The notes: a model not told the origin generated them from the letters alone. Shown: positions 27,011-38,790, counted from the first letter of the stretch. The stretch: 64,000 bases of DNA from an uncultured Pseudanabaenaceae cyanobacterium (GCA_937927915.1 CALGKB010000009.1:116081-180080); one strand, 5' to 3'. Numbers and translations: made by a program.

Positions 27011-28300
27011 CTAAATGATCGTGTTATCGGGAATAGTAGCATTCTTGAGGATAATCACAATACCACCGCGAATGCAATAGCCCTTTTCTTCAAAATCAGC
27101 ATCTTGAATGTGGTCTTTGTTGATGATCTGGACATTTTTACCAATGCGGACATTTTTGTCAATGATAGCGCGGCGAATGACCGTATTTTCCCCGATCCCC
27201 ATAGGCACACGCCCGTTGGCTACATCCTGGGCAATCTCTTCTTTCTTTTGATAAAAATCACAACCCATGAACAGGGAATCTTCAATCACACAGCCGTGGC
27301 GCACGTGCAGACGCAATCCCAGCACGGAATGACTGATCCTGGACCGTTCTAACACACAGCCATCACTGACAATGGAATCAGTAATTTGACAGTCCACCAC
27401 TTGGGTCGGCGGTAAGTAGCGGGGTCTGGTGTAGATGGGAGCTTCCTCCGCGTAGAGTTGGAAGGGGGGGTCAGGATAGCGCGTGAGATTGATGTTGGCA
27501 TGGTAAAAGGCATCGATCGTTCCTATGTCTTCCCAATAGCCGTTAAAGAGATAGGTCTGCAGGTTGTATTTGTCAATGGCGTTGGGGATAACTTCCTTAC
27601 CAAAATCAATGTGGGTGGGGTTGTGCCTGAGGGTGTCAATCAGTACCTGTTTGCGAAAGACATAGATACCCATAGAGGCAATGAAGGGCTTTTGGAGTGC
27701 CTCCTCTCGACTCAAACCCAGGACAGAAGTATCGACCCGCATCTCTTCCAAATCCAAACCCTTGGGTTTTTCCTTAAAACCAATGACCCGATTTGTGCTG
27801 TCTAACTTCATTAGACCAAAGGCAGAAGCCCGTTTTTGGTCTACAGGTAAAACTGCCAAGGTAATGTCAGCGTTGGTCTGGCGATGGCGCTCAATGAACA
27901 ACCGATAGTCCATACGGTAGAGATGGTCCCCAGAGAGGATCAAATAGTCCCGCACATCCCAGGATTCAAATAGCCAGAGATACTGCCTGACGGCATCCGC
28001 CGTGCCCTGAAACCAATCCGTATTTTCGGGGGTCTGTTGCGCCGCCAGTACATCCACAAAACCATCCCCAAAGGAAGAGGGGCGATAGGTCTGATTGATG
28101 TGACGGTTCAAAGAAGCAGAGTTAAATTGGGTTAAAACATAGATTTTGTCAATGCCAGAGTTGATGGAATTGCTGACAGGAATGTCAATGAGGCGATATT
28201 TGCCCGCCAGGGGTACCGCCGGTTTTGCCCGCAGTTTGGTCAAGGGGTATAGCCTAGTGCCCTGCCCGCCGCCGAGAATTATACAAAGTACGTCTTTCAT
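27011..28300 (-). CDS. glgC: Glucose-1-phosphate adenylyltransferase
   Basis: Makes ADP-glucose for glycogen. The 429-residue protein has the nucleotide loop [20 protein letters not shown], the catalytic Asp in [11 protein letters not shown], the substrate site FKEKP and the regulatory Lys segment PPTQV followed by a left-handed helix domain ending [17 protein letters not shown]. Length and ending match plant/cyanobacterial GlgC, normally activated by 3-phosphoglycerate. Confidence 0.97.
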   Translation of the reverse strand: MKDVLCIILGGGQGTRLYPLTKLRAKPAVPLAGKYRLIDIPVSNSINSGIDKIYVLTQFNSASLNRHINQTYRPSSFGDGFVDVLAAQQTPENTDWFQGTADAVRQYLWLFESWDVRDYLILSGDHLYRMDYRLFIERHRQTNADITLAVLPVDQKRASAFGLMKLDSTNRVIGFKEKPKGLDLEEMRVDTSVLGLSREEALQKPFIASMGIYVFRKQVLIDTLRHNPTHIDFGKEVIPNAIDKYNLQTYLFNGYWEDIGTIDAFYHANINLTRYPDPPFQLYAEEAPIYTRPRYLPPTQVVDCQITDSIVSDGCVLERSRISHSVLGLRLHVRHGCVIEDSLFMGCDFYQKKEEIAQDVANGRVPMGIGENTVIRRAIIDKNVRIGKNVQIINKDHIQDADFEEKGYCIRGGIVIILKNATIPDNTII

Positions 28301-28427
28301 AGTCCACCTTGCTTGCCTTACGCACCTATTGTGTTCCTTCCTGGCAACCTTGACAAGCTAAAATCCGTCACGCTAAGTACACAATCCCCCTAGGGTAGAA
28401 TAAACAAGACGAGTTCAAAGCCCCCTG

Positions 28428-30083
28428 ATGCCGCCAGCGCCCATACCGCCCAATGAAGCTGATCGGTTGGCGGAGCTTTATCGCTACCAGGTGTTGGACA
28501 CCCCTCCGGAACCCACCTTTGATGATTTGACACGAGTGGCTGCCATAACCTGTCAAGTGCCGGTGGCATTGGTGAGCTTGATTGACGCCGATCGGCAGTG
28601 GTTTAAGTCCTGTTACGGCTTTGCCGCCTGTGAACCCCCCAGGGAGGAGGCTTTCTGTGCCTATACCATTCTCGGTGACGAGCCTTTTATTGTGGAAGAT
28701 GCCACCACGCACCCCAGGGTCTGTGATAACCCTGTTGTTGTCAACTCTCCCCATGTCCGTTTCTATGCAGGTGTTCCCCTAATTACTCCTAGGGGCTATC
28801 GCTTGGGGTCATTTTGTGTCGTTGATTTTATGCCCAGGCAAATTACCTCCCAGCAGTTGGAAATCCTGCAAATCTTGGCAAAGCAGACAGTATATCTCCT
28901 GGAGTCCCGTACTTACCAAGCCAAAATCTATGAATATGCCAAGGCTCTGCAGGAGGCAAATGAGGCGAAATCCAAGTTTATTGCTACTCTATCCCACGAA
29001 CTGCGCACCCCCCTCAACGGCGTCATCGGTAGCCTGCAACTGTTGGGAGATACAGCCCTCGGTCCTACGCAGATGGAATACTACCGCATTGCCCAGACTT
29101 CTAGCAAGGCTGTTCTCTCCCTAGTCAATGAGGTGTTGGATTTAGCTAAGATTGAAGCAGGGAAGTTAGAACTGATGCCCCAACCGACAAACCTACACAC
29201 CATTGCTGAGGAAGTGAGGACAATTATTACCCCTCAAGTGCAGGCGAAGCAGCTGACTTTGCATTTAGAATATGACCATCAAATTCCTCAGTACTTATGC
29301 TTAGATGGCGATCGGGTAAGGCAAATCCTCCTCAACCTCACCAGCAATGCTGTGAAATTTACTCCCGCGGGCAAACAGGTCAGGTTCCAATTGCAGTTGT
29401 TGGAAAAATGTGCTGATAAAGCCCTGGTGGAAGTGCGGGTAGTTGACCAGGGGATCGGCATGACCGTAGAGGAACAACAGCGCATTCTCACCCCCTTCCA
29501 TCAGGCTAATGCTACGATCAGTAAAACCTACGGCGGCACTGGTCTGGGGCTTTCGATCAGCAATGAGTTATTGAAGTTGATGGGTAGTCATCTCACAATC
29601 ACCAGTGTGAAGGGAGAAGGGACAACCTTTGCCTTTGCCCTCTGTGCTCCCATTGTTCCTCCCCCCACCCCCACTAATGATTGCTCCCCCCTCCCTATTA
29701 ACCGATCGCTGCGTATTCTCCTGGCAGAGGACAGCCCTACTAACCAGATGTTGATCAGTCGCGCTTTGACTCGCAAGGGACATCAAGTAATTGCCGTAGC
29801 TAACGGCCAGGAGGCAGTTTCTCAGGTAGAGACTACAGACTTTGACCTTGCCATTCTGGATTTGGAAATGCCTGTGACGACGGGGGAGGAAGCCGCCAAA
29901 CAGATTAAACACCAACACCCCCAGCTCCCTATTCTGATTCTCTCTGCCCATGCCCTCAGTGACGTGCAGAGGCGAGTGGCGGAATTCGCCGATGGCTATC
30001 TGACTAAACCGATCGATTTTCAGGAGTTAGAACGAACTGTCCTTAAACTCTGCAGCTACTCTACTCTCCTACCTACGCCCTAG
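28428..30083 (+). CDS. GAF-domain hybrid sensor histidine kinase with receiver
   Basis: A 551-residue hybrid kinase. The N-terminal GAF domain (about 1-160, [21 protein letters not shown]) lacks an obvious bilin Cys motif. A linker helix is followed by HisKA with His190 in [11 protein letters not shown], an HATPase_c domain ([22 protein letters not shown]) and a receiver domain (about 425-545) with Asp near 478 in LAILDLEMP. No membrane segment is seen, so it senses a cytoplasmic signal. No output regulator adjoins it. Confidence 0.9.
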   Translation: MPPAPIPPNEADRLAELYRYQVLDTPPEPTFDDLTRVAAITCQVPVALVSLIDADRQWFKSCYGFAACEPPREEAFCAYTILGDEPFIVEDATTHPRVCDNPVVVNSPHVRFYAGVPLITPRGYRLGSFCVVDFMPRQITSQQLEILQILAKQTVYLLESRTYQAKIYEYAKALQEANEAKSKFIATLSHELRTPLNGVIGSLQLLGDTALGPTQMEYYRIAQTSSKAVLSLVNEVLDLAKIEAGKLELMPQPTNLHTIAEEVRTIITPQVQAKQLTLHLEYDHQIPQYLCLDGDRVRQILLNLTSNAVKFTPAGKQVRFQLQLLEKCADKALVEVRVVDQGIGMTVEEQQRILTPFHQANATISKTYGGTGLGLSISNELLKLMGSHLTITSVKGEGTTFAFALCAPIVPPPTPTNDCSPLPINRSLRILLAEDSPTNQMLISRALTRKGHQVIAVANGQEAVSQVETTDFDLAILDLEMPVTTGEEAAKQIKHQHPQLPILILSAHALSDVQRRVAEFADGYLTKPIDFQELERTVLKLCSYSTLLPTP

Positions 30084-30086
30084 GGA

Positions 30087-30159
30087 TGGAGCTAACCGGA
30101 CTCGAACCGGTGACCTTCTCAATGCCATTGAGACGCGCTACCAACTGCGCCATAGCCCC
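30087..30159 (-). tRNA. tRNA-Ala (anticodon GGC)
   Basis: Minus-strand cloverleaf of 73 bases: acceptor GGGGCTA pairs with TAGCTCC plus discriminator A, the anticodon arm TCTCAATGGCATTGAGA shows GGC, and the T arm is CCGGTTCGAGTCCGG. The acceptor stem contains one G-T pair at position three; the G-U typical of tRNA-Ala is there. CCA is not encoded. It converges on the hybrid kinase gene. Confidence 0.95.
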
Positions 30160-30230
30160 CAGTAAGAAATATCATAGCAGAATCTCCCCGATTTTACACT
30201 TTCTTCCACTGCTAGGGTCTGTCTGGCTCC

Positions 30231-30236
30231 TATAAT
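30231..30236 (+). promoter_or_regulatory. Probable -10 element of pyk
   Basis: A perfect TATAAT 27 bases before the pyk ATG. A purine-rich ribosome site (GGGAGAGGAG) sits between. No clear -35 box at the expected distance. Confidence 0.45.
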
Positions 30237-30262
30237 CTAGCGATGGGAAGGGAGAGGAGATT

Positions 30263-31684
30263 ATGCTACCCCAACGCACCAAAATTGTGGCAACGATCGG
30301 GCCTGCTAGCAACAAGCCAGAGGTGATGGAGTCCCTTATCAGAGCGGGTTTATCTGTAGCGCGGTTGAACTTTTCCCACGGCTCCTACAACGACCATGCC
30401 CAGATTGTGGCGACTTTCCGCCGCCTTAGCCAGGCCTTGGATGTCCCTGTTGCCCTACTGCAGGACTTGCAAGGTCCTAAAATCCGTGTCGGTGTGCTCC
30501 CAGACCCTATTCCCCTGGCGATTCGGGAAACGGTGGAGCTAGTCCCCCTGCAGGAGTGGCGCCAAGAGCCGAACACTATCCCCATTGATTATCCCCGTCT
30601 CGCCAAGGAAGCCCAACCTGGTAACCGTGTCCTCCTAGATGATGGTTTGATGGAGTTAGTGGTGTTGGGGACACAGGGCACTGCTACTGTTTGTGAAGTG
30701 GTGCGGGGAGGAATGCTGCGCAGCCGCAAGAGTGTGAACCTGCCCGATATTGACCTCAGTTTGCCCTCCATGACCCCCAAGGACTTACAGGATTTGGAAT
30801 TTGGGCTATCCCAGGGTGTGGATTGGGTATCTTTGAGCTTTGTGCGCAAGGCGGAGGATATTGCTGCCCTGAAGCAGCGGATCAGGGAATTGGGCTACGA
30901 TGTGCCCGTGATTGCCAAGATTGAAAAGCCCCAGGCAATGGCGCACCTGGACGAGATTATCCACATTGCTGACGGCATTATGGTCGCAAGGGGTGACCTA
31001 GGGGTAGAACTCAGTCCGGAAAAAGTGCCCCTGGCCCAGAAGGAGATCATTAAAAAGTGCAACCGCCATGCCATTCCCGTCATCACAGCAACGCAAATGC
31101 TGGAGAGCATGATGGAAAATGCCCGCCCCACCCGTGCTGAAGCCAGTGACGTGGCTAATGCGATCCTAGACGGTACGGATGCCATTATGCTGTCGGGGGA
31201 ATCGGCAGTCGGCAAATATCCTGTGCAGGCGGTGGAGATGATGGTCAAAATCGCCCGCGAAATTGAGGCGGTCTATCACCCCGTCAATGACCCCCCAGAG
31301 ACTAATGATGCCCCCCATGCCATCAGTGAGGCAATCCACACGATCGAGGAAATCCTGCATCCACGCGCCATTGTCCTCTGCAGTATTACGGGGGAGAGTG
31401 CCCGTCTAGTGGCAGCTGAGCGTCTGCGTACCCCCATCTATGCCGTGACCACCAACAGAGCAGTCTATTACCGCATGAGTTTGCTGTGGGGAATTACGCC
31501 CCTGTGGGTATCTGAGGTGGGGAGTGTAGAAAGTTTTATCAAAATGGTGGAAAAGCTCCTGTGCGATCGGGGGGTTGCCTGTCCTGGCGACCAGATTCTA
31601 GTGGTGGGGGGGACACCAGTCCTAGCGAGCCACAGCACCAATTTCATCAAAATTCACACCGTCGGTGAGGAATTTATTGCCTGA
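30263..31684 (+). CDS. pyk: Pyruvate kinase
   Basis: Converts phosphoenolpyruvate and ADP to pyruvate and ATP. The 473-residue protein begins TKIVATIGPASNKPEVMES and contains ARLNFSHGS, the active-site IAKIEKPQA and MVARGDLGVE, and TATQMLESM. It ends at the normal C-terminal domain without the extra swivelling domain that some cyanobacterial isoforms carry. Its stop overlaps the next start by one base (TGATG), so it is coupled to the sucrose-phosphate phosphatase gene. Confidence 0.97.
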   Translation: MLPQRTKIVATIGPASNKPEVMESLIRAGLSVARLNFSHGSYNDHAQIVATFRRLSQALDVPVALLQDLQGPKIRVGVLPDPIPLAIRETVELVPLQEWRQEPNTIPIDYPRLAKEAQPGNRVLLDDGLMELVVLGTQGTATVCEVVRGGMLRSRKSVNLPDIDLSLPSMTPKDLQDLEFGLSQGVDWVSLSFVRKAEDIAALKQRIRELGYDVPVIAKIEKPQAMAHLDEIIHIADGIMVARGDLGVELSPEKVPLAQKEIIKKCNRHAIPVITATQMLESMMENARPTRAEASDVANAILDGTDAIMLSGESAVGKYPVQAVEMMVKIAREIEAVYHPVNDPPETNDAPHAISEAIHTIEEILHPRAIVLCSITGESARLVAAERLRTPIYAVTTNRAVYYRMSLLWGITPLWVSEVGSVESFIKMVEKLLCDRGVACPGDQILVVGGTPVLASHSTNFIKIHTVGEEFIA

Positions 31685-32433
31685 TGCCCCAGTTTTTGCT
31701 GGTAACCGACCTGGACAACACCCTCATCGGGGATAACGAGGCGACACTAAACCTGATTGAGCATTTGCTACCCCACCGCGATCGGTTTTATTTGTTTTAC
31801 GCTACGGGGAGAAACTTTGATTCTGTTGCCCATCTTTTGGGCTTTTTCCAGTTACTAACCCATAGACCTTTGCTGACACCTGACTACTTAATTGCCAGTG
31901 TGGGGACAGCCATCTATCACCGCAGTTACCCTGAACCCGGCTGGACAAAATACATCGATCGGGATTGGCAGCGGGACAAGATTGCCCATCTCTTGCACAA
32001 TTTTCCTGGTTTAATACCACAGTCCGATCGGGAACAAAATCCCTGGAAGCTCAGTTTTTATTTGTCAACTAAAGATGACACCATTACTGTCAGCAAAATT
32101 GGAGAGTTACTGTCAGCAAATCAGTTAGCCTGCCACATCACCTTTAGCCATAGAAACACCCTGGATATAACTCCCCTCCATGCCCATAAAGGCTCAGCAA
32201 TTCTGTGGTTGCAGCAACAGTTAGGGATCAGCCATTTGCCTACCCTGGTTTGCGGCGACTCCGGCAACGATATAACCATGTACCAACCGCCCTTTTACGG
32301 TGTTATCGTCAGAAACGCTCAGCCAGAACTCCTGCAGTGGTATAGCCAACAGCAAAGCGATCGCATCCTGTTGTCCCAATACGATTACGCTGCCGCTATT
32401 TTAGAAGCATTACACTATTTTGCGTTGCTGTAA
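31684..32433 (+). CDS. spp: Sucrose-phosphate phosphatase family HAD hydrolase
   Basis: A 249-residue Cof-type HAD protein of the sucrose-phosphatase group, which removes phosphate from sucrose 6-phosphate. Visible are motif I LVTDLDNTLIGDN, motif II YATGR, the cap segment SVGTAIY and PWKLSFYLS, and motif IV VCGDSGNDITMY. Sucrose is a compatible solute in cyanobacteria; no sucrose-phosphate synthase lies in the window. Coupled to pyk. Confidence 0.87.
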   Translation: MPQFLLVTDLDNTLIGDNEATLNLIEHLLPHRDRFYLFYATGRNFDSVAHLLGFFQLLTHRPLLTPDYLIASVGTAIYHRSYPEPGWTKYIDRDWQRDKIAHLLHNFPGLIPQSDREQNPWKLSFYLSTKDDTITVSKIGELLSANQLACHITFSHRNTLDITPLHAHKGSAILWLQQQLGISHLPTLVCGDSGNDITMYQPPFYGVIVRNAQPELLQWYSQQQSDRILLSQYDYAAAILEALHYFALL

Positions 32434-32472
32434 ATCCTGGTAGAATAAAGCCACAGTTAATAACCCTACACA

Positions 32473-32919
32473 ATGGCAAATCCAGACGGGTGGTTAGAGC
32501 ATACTGTGCAAGTGCAGGTGGAACGACCAGTGGCGGATGTCTGGCGCTTGTGGTCCGACCTGGAGCAAATGCCCAACTGGATGCAGTGGATTCAAGCTGT
32601 GCATATTTCCCCCGATCAGCCTGGTCTCTCTAGTTGGGTACTGGGGACACAGCAATTTCACTTTACCTGGCGCTCCCGCATTGTCAAACAAATCCACCAC
32701 CAACTTATTCAGTGGGAAGCGATCGATGGACTGCCCAATCGCGGCGCCATTCGTTTCTACGACCAAAACCCCAACACGATCGTGAAGATGACGGTTGCCT
32801 ACGCCATCCCTGGCATTATCGGGCAGGTTATGGACAGACTGTTTTTAGGTAAACTGGTGGAGTCCACGCTGCAAGCCGACCTCAACCGCTTTCGTAACTA
32901 CGCTATCAGCAAGATATAG
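32473..32919 (+). CDS. SRPBCC (START-like) family protein
   Basis: A 148-residue protein with the polyketide-cyclase/dehydrase pattern: HTVQVQVERPVADVWRLWSD at the N-terminus, a central beta sheet containing a WEAIDG turn, and a long C-terminal helix (VESTLQADLNRFRNYA). These folds bind hydrophobic ligands in a cavity; the ligand is not predictable. It lies between spp (39 bases before) and mreB (21 bases after) on the same strand. Confidence 0.8.
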   Translation: MANPDGWLEHTVQVQVERPVADVWRLWSDLEQMPNWMQWIQAVHISPDQPGLSSWVLGTQQFHFTWRSRIVKQIHHQLIQWEAIDGLPNRGAIRFYDQNPNTIVKMTVAYAIPGIIGQVMDRLFLGKLVESTLQADLNRFRNYAISKI

Positions 32920-32940
32920 GTTCAGTTTGGGAGAAGGAGT

Positions 32941-33978
32941 GTGTCAATTCTGCGCTTTTCTAAGGACATCGGCATCGACTTGGGCACTGCCAACACACTG
33001 ATTTATGTGGCGGGGGAAGGCATAGTCCTACAGGAACCTTCGGTAGTTGCCATTGATGAACGGGACGGCACTGCCTACGCAGTGGGACACGAAGCAAACA
33101 AAATGATCGGGCGCACTCCCAAGGACATCAGGACAGTGAGACCCCTCAGAGACGGTGTGATTGCCGACTTTGATGCCGCCGAAATGATGCTACGTGCCTT
33201 TATCCAACGGGTACGGCGGGGCCTATTCAATCCCCGTATTGCCATTGGTATCCCCAGCGGCGTGACTTTGGTGGAATGGCGAGCAGTCATGGATGCCACC
33301 AGGCGGGCAGGGGCGCGGGAAGTCTATCCCATCGATGAACCCCTAGCAGCAGCCATCGGGGCAGGACTGCCAGTCACAGAACCCACAGGTAATATGATTG
33401 TCGATATTGGGGGGGGGACAACAGAAGTAGCGGTTTTAAGCCTGCAGGGCATTGTGATCAGCGAATCTGTGCGGGTAGCGGGGGACGAACTCACCAACGC
33501 CATTATGAACTACCTGAAACGGGAACACAACCTGGTAGTAGGGGAACGCACCTCAGAAGAAATTAAAATCCGCATTGGGTCAGCCTATCCCACCGGGGAG
33601 GAGGAGAGTATGGAAGTGCGGGGCTTACATTTGCCCTCTGGGTTACCACGTACAGTGACGGTGAAAACCTCGGAAATTCGGGAAAGTATGGCAGAACCCC
33701 TGACGGTGATTGTAGAGGCGGTCAAACGTACCCTGGAAAACACTCCCCCCGAACTAGCGGCAGATATTATCGATCGGGGTATTATGCTGACTGGGGGCGG
33801 CGCTCTGTTGCGGGGTTTAGACACTCTGATTAGCCATGAGACGGGAATTGTCACCCTAGTTGCCCCTGCTCCCCTCAATTGTGTGGTTTTGGGGGCGGGC
33901 AGAGTCCTAGAGGACTACAAAAATCTCCATCGCGCCCTCACGATCAGTCGGTTCAACTTCTCCAAGGGACAGCCCTAG
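32941..33978 (+). CDS. mreB: Rod shape-determining protein MreB
   Basis: Bacterial actin that organises cell-wall elongation. The 345-residue protein has the phosphate-1 motif IDLGTANTLIY, connect motif IDEPLAAAIGAGL, the phosphate-2 loop VDIGGGTTEVAVL and the GIMLTGGGALLRGLD adenosine site. Start is GTG 32941, closely preceded by a GGAG ribosome site. mreC follows after four bases and mreD overlaps mreC, giving the standard mreBCD operon; the gene implies a rod or elongated cell. Confidence 0.97.
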   Translation: MSILRFSKDIGIDLGTANTLIYVAGEGIVLQEPSVVAIDERDGTAYAVGHEANKMIGRTPKDIRTVRPLRDGVIADFDAAEMMLRAFIQRVRRGLFNPRIAIGIPSGVTLVEWRAVMDATRRAGAREVYPIDEPLAAAIGAGLPVTEPTGNMIVDIGGGTTEVAVLSLQGIVISESVRVAGDELTNAIMNYLKREHNLVVGERTSEEIKIRIGSAYPTGEEESMEVRGLHLPSGLPRTVTVKTSEIRESMAEPLTVIVEAVKRTLENTPPELAADIIDRGIMLTGGGALLRGLDTLISHETGIVTLVAPAPLNCVVLGAGRVLEDYKNLHRALTISRFNFSKGQP

Positions 33979-33982
33979 ACCC

Positions 33983-34717
33983 ATGGCACAGGTAGGCAAG
34001 GGGTGGTGGCGCTATAGCTGGCAGATTAGTCTCATTTGCCTGGGGATTTACGCTGCCTTCCTCCTGCGCCAGGGACATTCCATGCTCCTCGGCGAAATCT
34101 ATGCATTTTTGAGCCGTCCCTTCCAAGGCACAATCTCCGTGCAGGAATACCTACGGGATGCCCAGGTACAAGGTTTAGAAGCCCGTATTGCGGAACTAGA
34201 AAATCAAATTGCCCAACTGCAAAGTCTGCTACAGCTACCTCCCCCTAGTAAACCCCAGGCTATTTGGGCCCCCGTGATTGGCAGGAGCGCTGATGCTTGG
34301 TGGCAACAGTTGTTAATTGGCAGGGGAAGAGAGGAGGGTATCCAACCAGGGGCAGTGGTAGAAGGACAGGGGGGCTTAGTGGGGAGAGTGACCAAAGTGG
34401 GGGAGCACAGTAGCCAAGTGCTATTGATCAGCGATATGTCTAGCCAGGTGGGGGTGATGGTCAGCCGCTCGCGGGTGATGGGGATTCTGCGGGGGCAAAA
34501 CCAAAATACCGGTTTGGTGGAATTTTTCGTGCGGGATGCCGATGTCAAGGCAGGGGATATTGTGGTGACTTCCCCGGTTAGTTCCCTGTTTCCCCAGGGA
34601 ATTCCCGTTGGGCGCGTCCGATCGGTAGATGTGAACAAGCAGCCAGCTCCGGAAGCGATAGTGGAGTTTCTGGCGCCTTTGGGCCTATTGGAATATGTGC
34701 GGGTACTGCCATCGTGA
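33983..34717 (+). CDS. mreC: Rod shape-determining protein MreC
   Basis: A 244-residue periplasmic scaffold protein anchored by one N-terminal membrane helix (SWQISLICLGIYAAFLL). A coiled coil (about 50-80, EARIAELENQIAQLQSLL) is followed by the MreC beta domains with IGRSADAWWQQLLIGRG and GLVGRVTKVGEHSSQVLLI. It links MreB to the penicillin-binding proteins. Somewhat short for the family but complete. Confidence 0.93.
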   Translation: MAQVGKGWWRYSWQISLICLGIYAAFLLRQGHSMLLGEIYAFLSRPFQGTISVQEYLRDAQVQGLEARIAELENQIAQLQSLLQLPPPSKPQAIWAPVIGRSADAWWQQLLIGRGREEGIQPGAVVEGQGGLVGRVTKVGEHSSQVLLISDMSSQVGVMVSRSRVMGILRGQNQNTGLVEFFVRDADVKAGDIVVTSPVSSLFPQGIPVGRVRSVDVNKQPAPEAIVEFLAPLGLLEYVRVLPS

Positions 34718-35268
34718 GTCAAGTCCTGCGCTGTACGTTGCTCTATAGTTTGGGTATGGGGGGCGCTCTCTTCCTCTGTCTCCTCCTGTTGCCGGCGCGC
34801 TTGCCTGGTACTACGATTTTGGGCTATGCTCCCAACTGGCTCCTGATTTGGCTGGTGGGCTGGAGCTTGCGCCGCCCCATTCCCCTGGCGGTGGGGGTAG
34901 GGGTTTGTCTGGGCTTACTGCAGGATAGTTTTGTGCTGCCCCCCGAAGCAGGTATATTCCCCACCCATGCCCTGGGTTTGGGAGTCAGTGGTGGTCTGAC
35001 AGCCATGCTGCAAAAACAGCGCTATGTGCAGGAGGACTTTATCTCCGTTGCCCTCATTGTCTTTGCTATGGTCGTCATCTGCGAGACCCTCAATGCTCTG
35101 CAGCGTACCTTCCTAGGGGAAAACCTAGTACAGGTCTGGAGTGCCCACCAACGCATTGCCCTCTCCTGCGCTGTCCTCACCAGTCTGTGGTCCCCTGTGC
35201 TATACTTCCCCCTTACCCAACTCCGCCACTGGTTTTACCGATCGGTTCATTTAGTTAACAAAACTTAA
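34714..35268 (+). CDS. mreD: Rod shape-determining protein MreD
   Basis: A 184-residue membrane protein with five to six hydrophobic segments, starting at GTG 34714 and overlapping the mreC stop by four bases. Sequence is poorly conserved in this family; position after mreBC and the GVCLGLLQDSFVL segment support the call. Confidence 0.88.
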   Translation: MSQVLRCTLLYSLGMGGALFLCLLLLPARLPGTTILGYAPNWLLIWLVGWSLRRPIPLAVGVGVCLGLLQDSFVLPPEAGIFPTHALGLGVSGGLTAMLQKQRYVQEDFISVALIVFAMVVICETLNALQRTFLGENLVQVWSAHQRIALSCAVLTSLWSPVLYFPLTQLRHWFYRSVHLVNKT

Positions 35269-35336
35269 CTCAACTCCTGTGATCGTTAGGGGAGAGGGTG
35301 TGGGTAGCCTGAATGTAAAGCAGAGGTAGAACAGTT

Positions 35337-36224
35337 ATGGTGGCACAGGTGAGATTACAAAAACTAAACAGTGGCATAGGGAAGTACGACGTAGAAGACT
35401 ACTACGCTGTGTTAGGAGTTCCCCTCAGTTGCAGTTTTGAGACCTTGCGGGAACGCTATATTACCCTAGCCAAGCAACTGCACCCCGACCTTGCCCCCCA
35501 TAATCCCCAAGCTCACCAGTACCTATCGCGGTTAATCAACCCTGCCTACTCAATTTTGCAGCAGGAGCGGGAACGATCGGAATATCTTGATCTCTTACGT
35601 TTATTGGCAAAGCGGTTAGTTAAACAGTCGGTAAAGGACTTTACCCCTCAATCAGAGGCAGCGCAAAAGTTATTGGCAAATCCCAGCATTAGCTTGTACG
35701 AGCGCTTAGTGAAAGAGATTGCTACCAAGCAATTTGAAGACCCTAATAAAACTTGGGAGTATATCAACTGTCTCAGTGAATTAAACCTCATCTATTTACT
35801 GCTCCAGGAAGGCTTCAAGCCCCAGACCACCCAGACAAGCGCACAGCAAACCGTCCGCTACGAAGAGTTTAAGACAGTCAAAGACCCCAACAAACCCAGT
35901 CCTCACACTGCCAAGCAGTATATTGCCAGGGCGCAGGAACACATGAAGGCACAGCTGTGGACAATGGCGCTCCAGGAGCTACGGGCGGCACTGCAACTAG
36001 AACCCCAAAACAGTCTCTGTCACGCCCTGTTGGGCAAGGTCTATCTGCATCAGAATGTACCCGGGATGGCAAAGGTCAGCTTTCAGCAGGCATTGAAGTA
36101 TGACCCCCAAAACGCTATTGCCCTGGCAGGGATGAAGGAAGTAGAAAAGCTGAAGCAAAAGAATGCGAGCAAGGGTAAAAAAGAACAGGGGGGCTTCTTT
36201 GGCTGGTTAGGCAATAAAAAGTAA
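35337..36224 (+). CDS. J-domain protein with TPR repeats
   Basis: A 295-residue protein. A DnaJ-like domain (about 19-85) begins DYYAVLGVPLSCSFETLRER and has the HPD motif in KQLHPDLAPHNP, so it can stimulate a DnaK ATPase. A middle helical region is followed by TPR motifs (about 195-265, LWTMALQELRAALQLEPQNS). The tail is Lys-rich and ends FFGWLGNKK. No cysteine-rich zinc region is present, so it is not DnaJ itself. Confidence 0.87.
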   Translation: MVAQVRLQKLNSGIGKYDVEDYYAVLGVPLSCSFETLRERYITLAKQLHPDLAPHNPQAHQYLSRLINPAYSILQQERERSEYLDLLRLLAKRLVKQSVKDFTPQSEAAQKLLANPSISLYERLVKEIATKQFEDPNKTWEYINCLSELNLIYLLLQEGFKPQTTQTSAQQTVRYEEFKTVKDPNKPSPHTAKQYIARAQEHMKAQLWTMALQELRAALQLEPQNSLCHALLGKVYLHQNVPGMAKVSFQQALKYDPQNAIALAGMKEVEKLKQKNASKGKKEQGGFFGWLGNKK

Positions 36225-36234
36225 TTTTTTGTGG

Positions 36235-36240
36235 TATAGT
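36235..36240 (+). promoter_or_regulatory. Possible -10 element of tRNA-Val
   Basis: TATAGT lies 13 bases before the first base of the tRNA, and an upstream T-rich run (TTTTTT near 36225) precedes it. No clear -35 box. Confidence 0.35.
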
Positions 36241-36252
36241 AACATCCCATAG

Positions 36253-36326
36253 GGACGTATAGCTCAGGTGGTTAGAGCGTCACGTTGACATCGTGAAGGT
36301 CACTGGTTCGAGTCCAGTTACGTCCA
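36253..36326 (+). tRNA. tRNA-Val (anticodon GAC)
   Basis: Acceptor GGACGTA pairs with TACGTCC plus discriminator A. The anticodon arm TCACGTTGACATCGTGA displays GAC, and the T arm is CACTGGTTCGAGTCCAGT. CCA is not encoded. It decodes GUC and GUU. Confidence 0.95.
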
Positions 36327-36430
36327 TGCAGTAGACCTTGTTAAGTTTTATGTAGATAAGTTGTGGTAATTCTGCCTGATTCTTAATTAAAAGAAAATTA
36401 TTGGAGGGGGCAGGGGGGCAAAGAGTATGA

Positions 36431-37735
<1,305 letters not shown>

Positions 37736-37809
37736 TTTTTGGAGTGTAGCTCTGTCTGGGTTGCAGGCAGGGACTGCACCTACCTCATTCCCCCTCTTTT
37801 GGTAAAAAT

Positions 37810-38202
37810 ATGAACGAATTACACAGCGATTGGGATTACTGCTTAGCTTTAGAGCAAACCCTGCAAGACCTGCATACAGGCAAACTAACTGCCAGTGTGT
37901 CTCTCAAACTCCTAGCAGAATTGGCAGAAGTAAATCAATCCTACAGGCACAACTTTGATCTACAAGTACAAGTTTTTCTTGCTACCCTCCTCCGCACTCT
38001 CTACAGCCGTTCTAATGCCACCCGCACTTTTTACAGAACTACTCTAGAGCAGCAACTGCAAGACATTCAGACCTTCTTAGACACATACCCCAGTCTCAAC
38101 TACTACGGCGGCAGACTATTCGCTCGTCTTTGGCACAATCTAGCCCTTGTACTCCCCCCCATTTTAAGCCCCCTGTCTAAAAATTTGCAGCATTTAAGTT
38201 AA
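37810..38202 (+). CDS. Hypothetical protein
   Basis: A 130-residue, mostly helical soluble protein with no signal peptide or clear membrane helix, although the C-terminal LWHNLALVLPPILSPL is hydrophobic. It has no motif I recognise. Composition is similar to neighbours, so it is probably a real gene. It lies between eno and psaD on the same strand. Confidence 0.6.
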   Translation: MNELHSDWDYCLALEQTLQDLHTGKLTASVSLKLLAELAEVNQSYRHNFDLQVQVFLATLLRTLYSRSNATRTFYRTTLEQQLQDIQTFLDTYPSLNYYGGRLFARLWHNLALVLPPILSPLSKNLQHLS

Positions 38203-38361
38203 CTAAAACATTTGAATTGTGCACTCAACCTCGCTGCCTCAGGGGATGTCATGCTTGTTCCCACAGGTTAGACGGGATCGTAAAGGAAAGTTAAGTTGTG
38301 TTGGAGGTAAGGGATCGAGAAATGTTATCTTTAATGCTAATTCATTTACGGAGATGACGGT

Positions 38362-38790
38362 ATGTCTGAAGAAAGCCAAAAGCCTACAGGTAAGGTGCCC
38401 ATCTGGGGTGGCAGTACGGGGGGTTTACTCTCCGCTGCCTTTACCGAGGAGAAGTACCTGATTACCTGGAACAGCCCCAAGCAGCAATATTTTGAAATGC
38501 CCACTGGGGGCGCGGCAATCATGCACGAAGGGGACAACATGGTCTACTTTGCCAAGAAAGAGCAAGCTCTGGCATTGGGGCGGCAACTGCGCAACCTCAA
38601 AATCACGAACTACAAAATCTGGCGTGAATTCCCCAACGGTGACCAGGTTTATCTCCATCCCGCTGATGGCGTCTTCCCAGAAAAGGTCAACCAAGGTCGC
38701 GTCGCTGTTGGTAGTGTGCCCCGTAAGATTGGGGATAATCCCAGCCCTGGCAGCATCAAGTTCTCAGGGAAGGAACCCTACGACGTATAG
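38362..38790 (+). CDS. psaD: Photosystem I reaction centre subunit II
   Basis: Stromal (cytoplasmic-side) PSI subunit that forms the ferredoxin docking site and stabilises PsaC. The 142-residue protein shows the family pattern [20 protein letters not shown], a [19 protein letters not shown] stretch and the [13 protein letters not shown] loop. Length matches other cyanobacterial PsaD. A GGAG-like ribosome site precedes ATG 38362, and a strong terminator follows, so it is probably a single-gene transcript. Confidence 0.97.
   Translation: MSEESQKPTGKVPIWGGSTGGLLSAAFTEEKYLITWNSPKQQYFEMPTGGAAIMHEGDNMVYFAKKEQALALGRQLRNLKITNYKIWREFPNGDQVYLHPADGVFPEKVNQGRVAVGSVPRKIGDNPSPGSIKFSGKEPYDV

Noticed and set aside
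38219..38461. Short plus-strand frame overlapping the psaD start
   Set aside because: It overlaps psaD by 100 bases in another frame and has no recognisable features.
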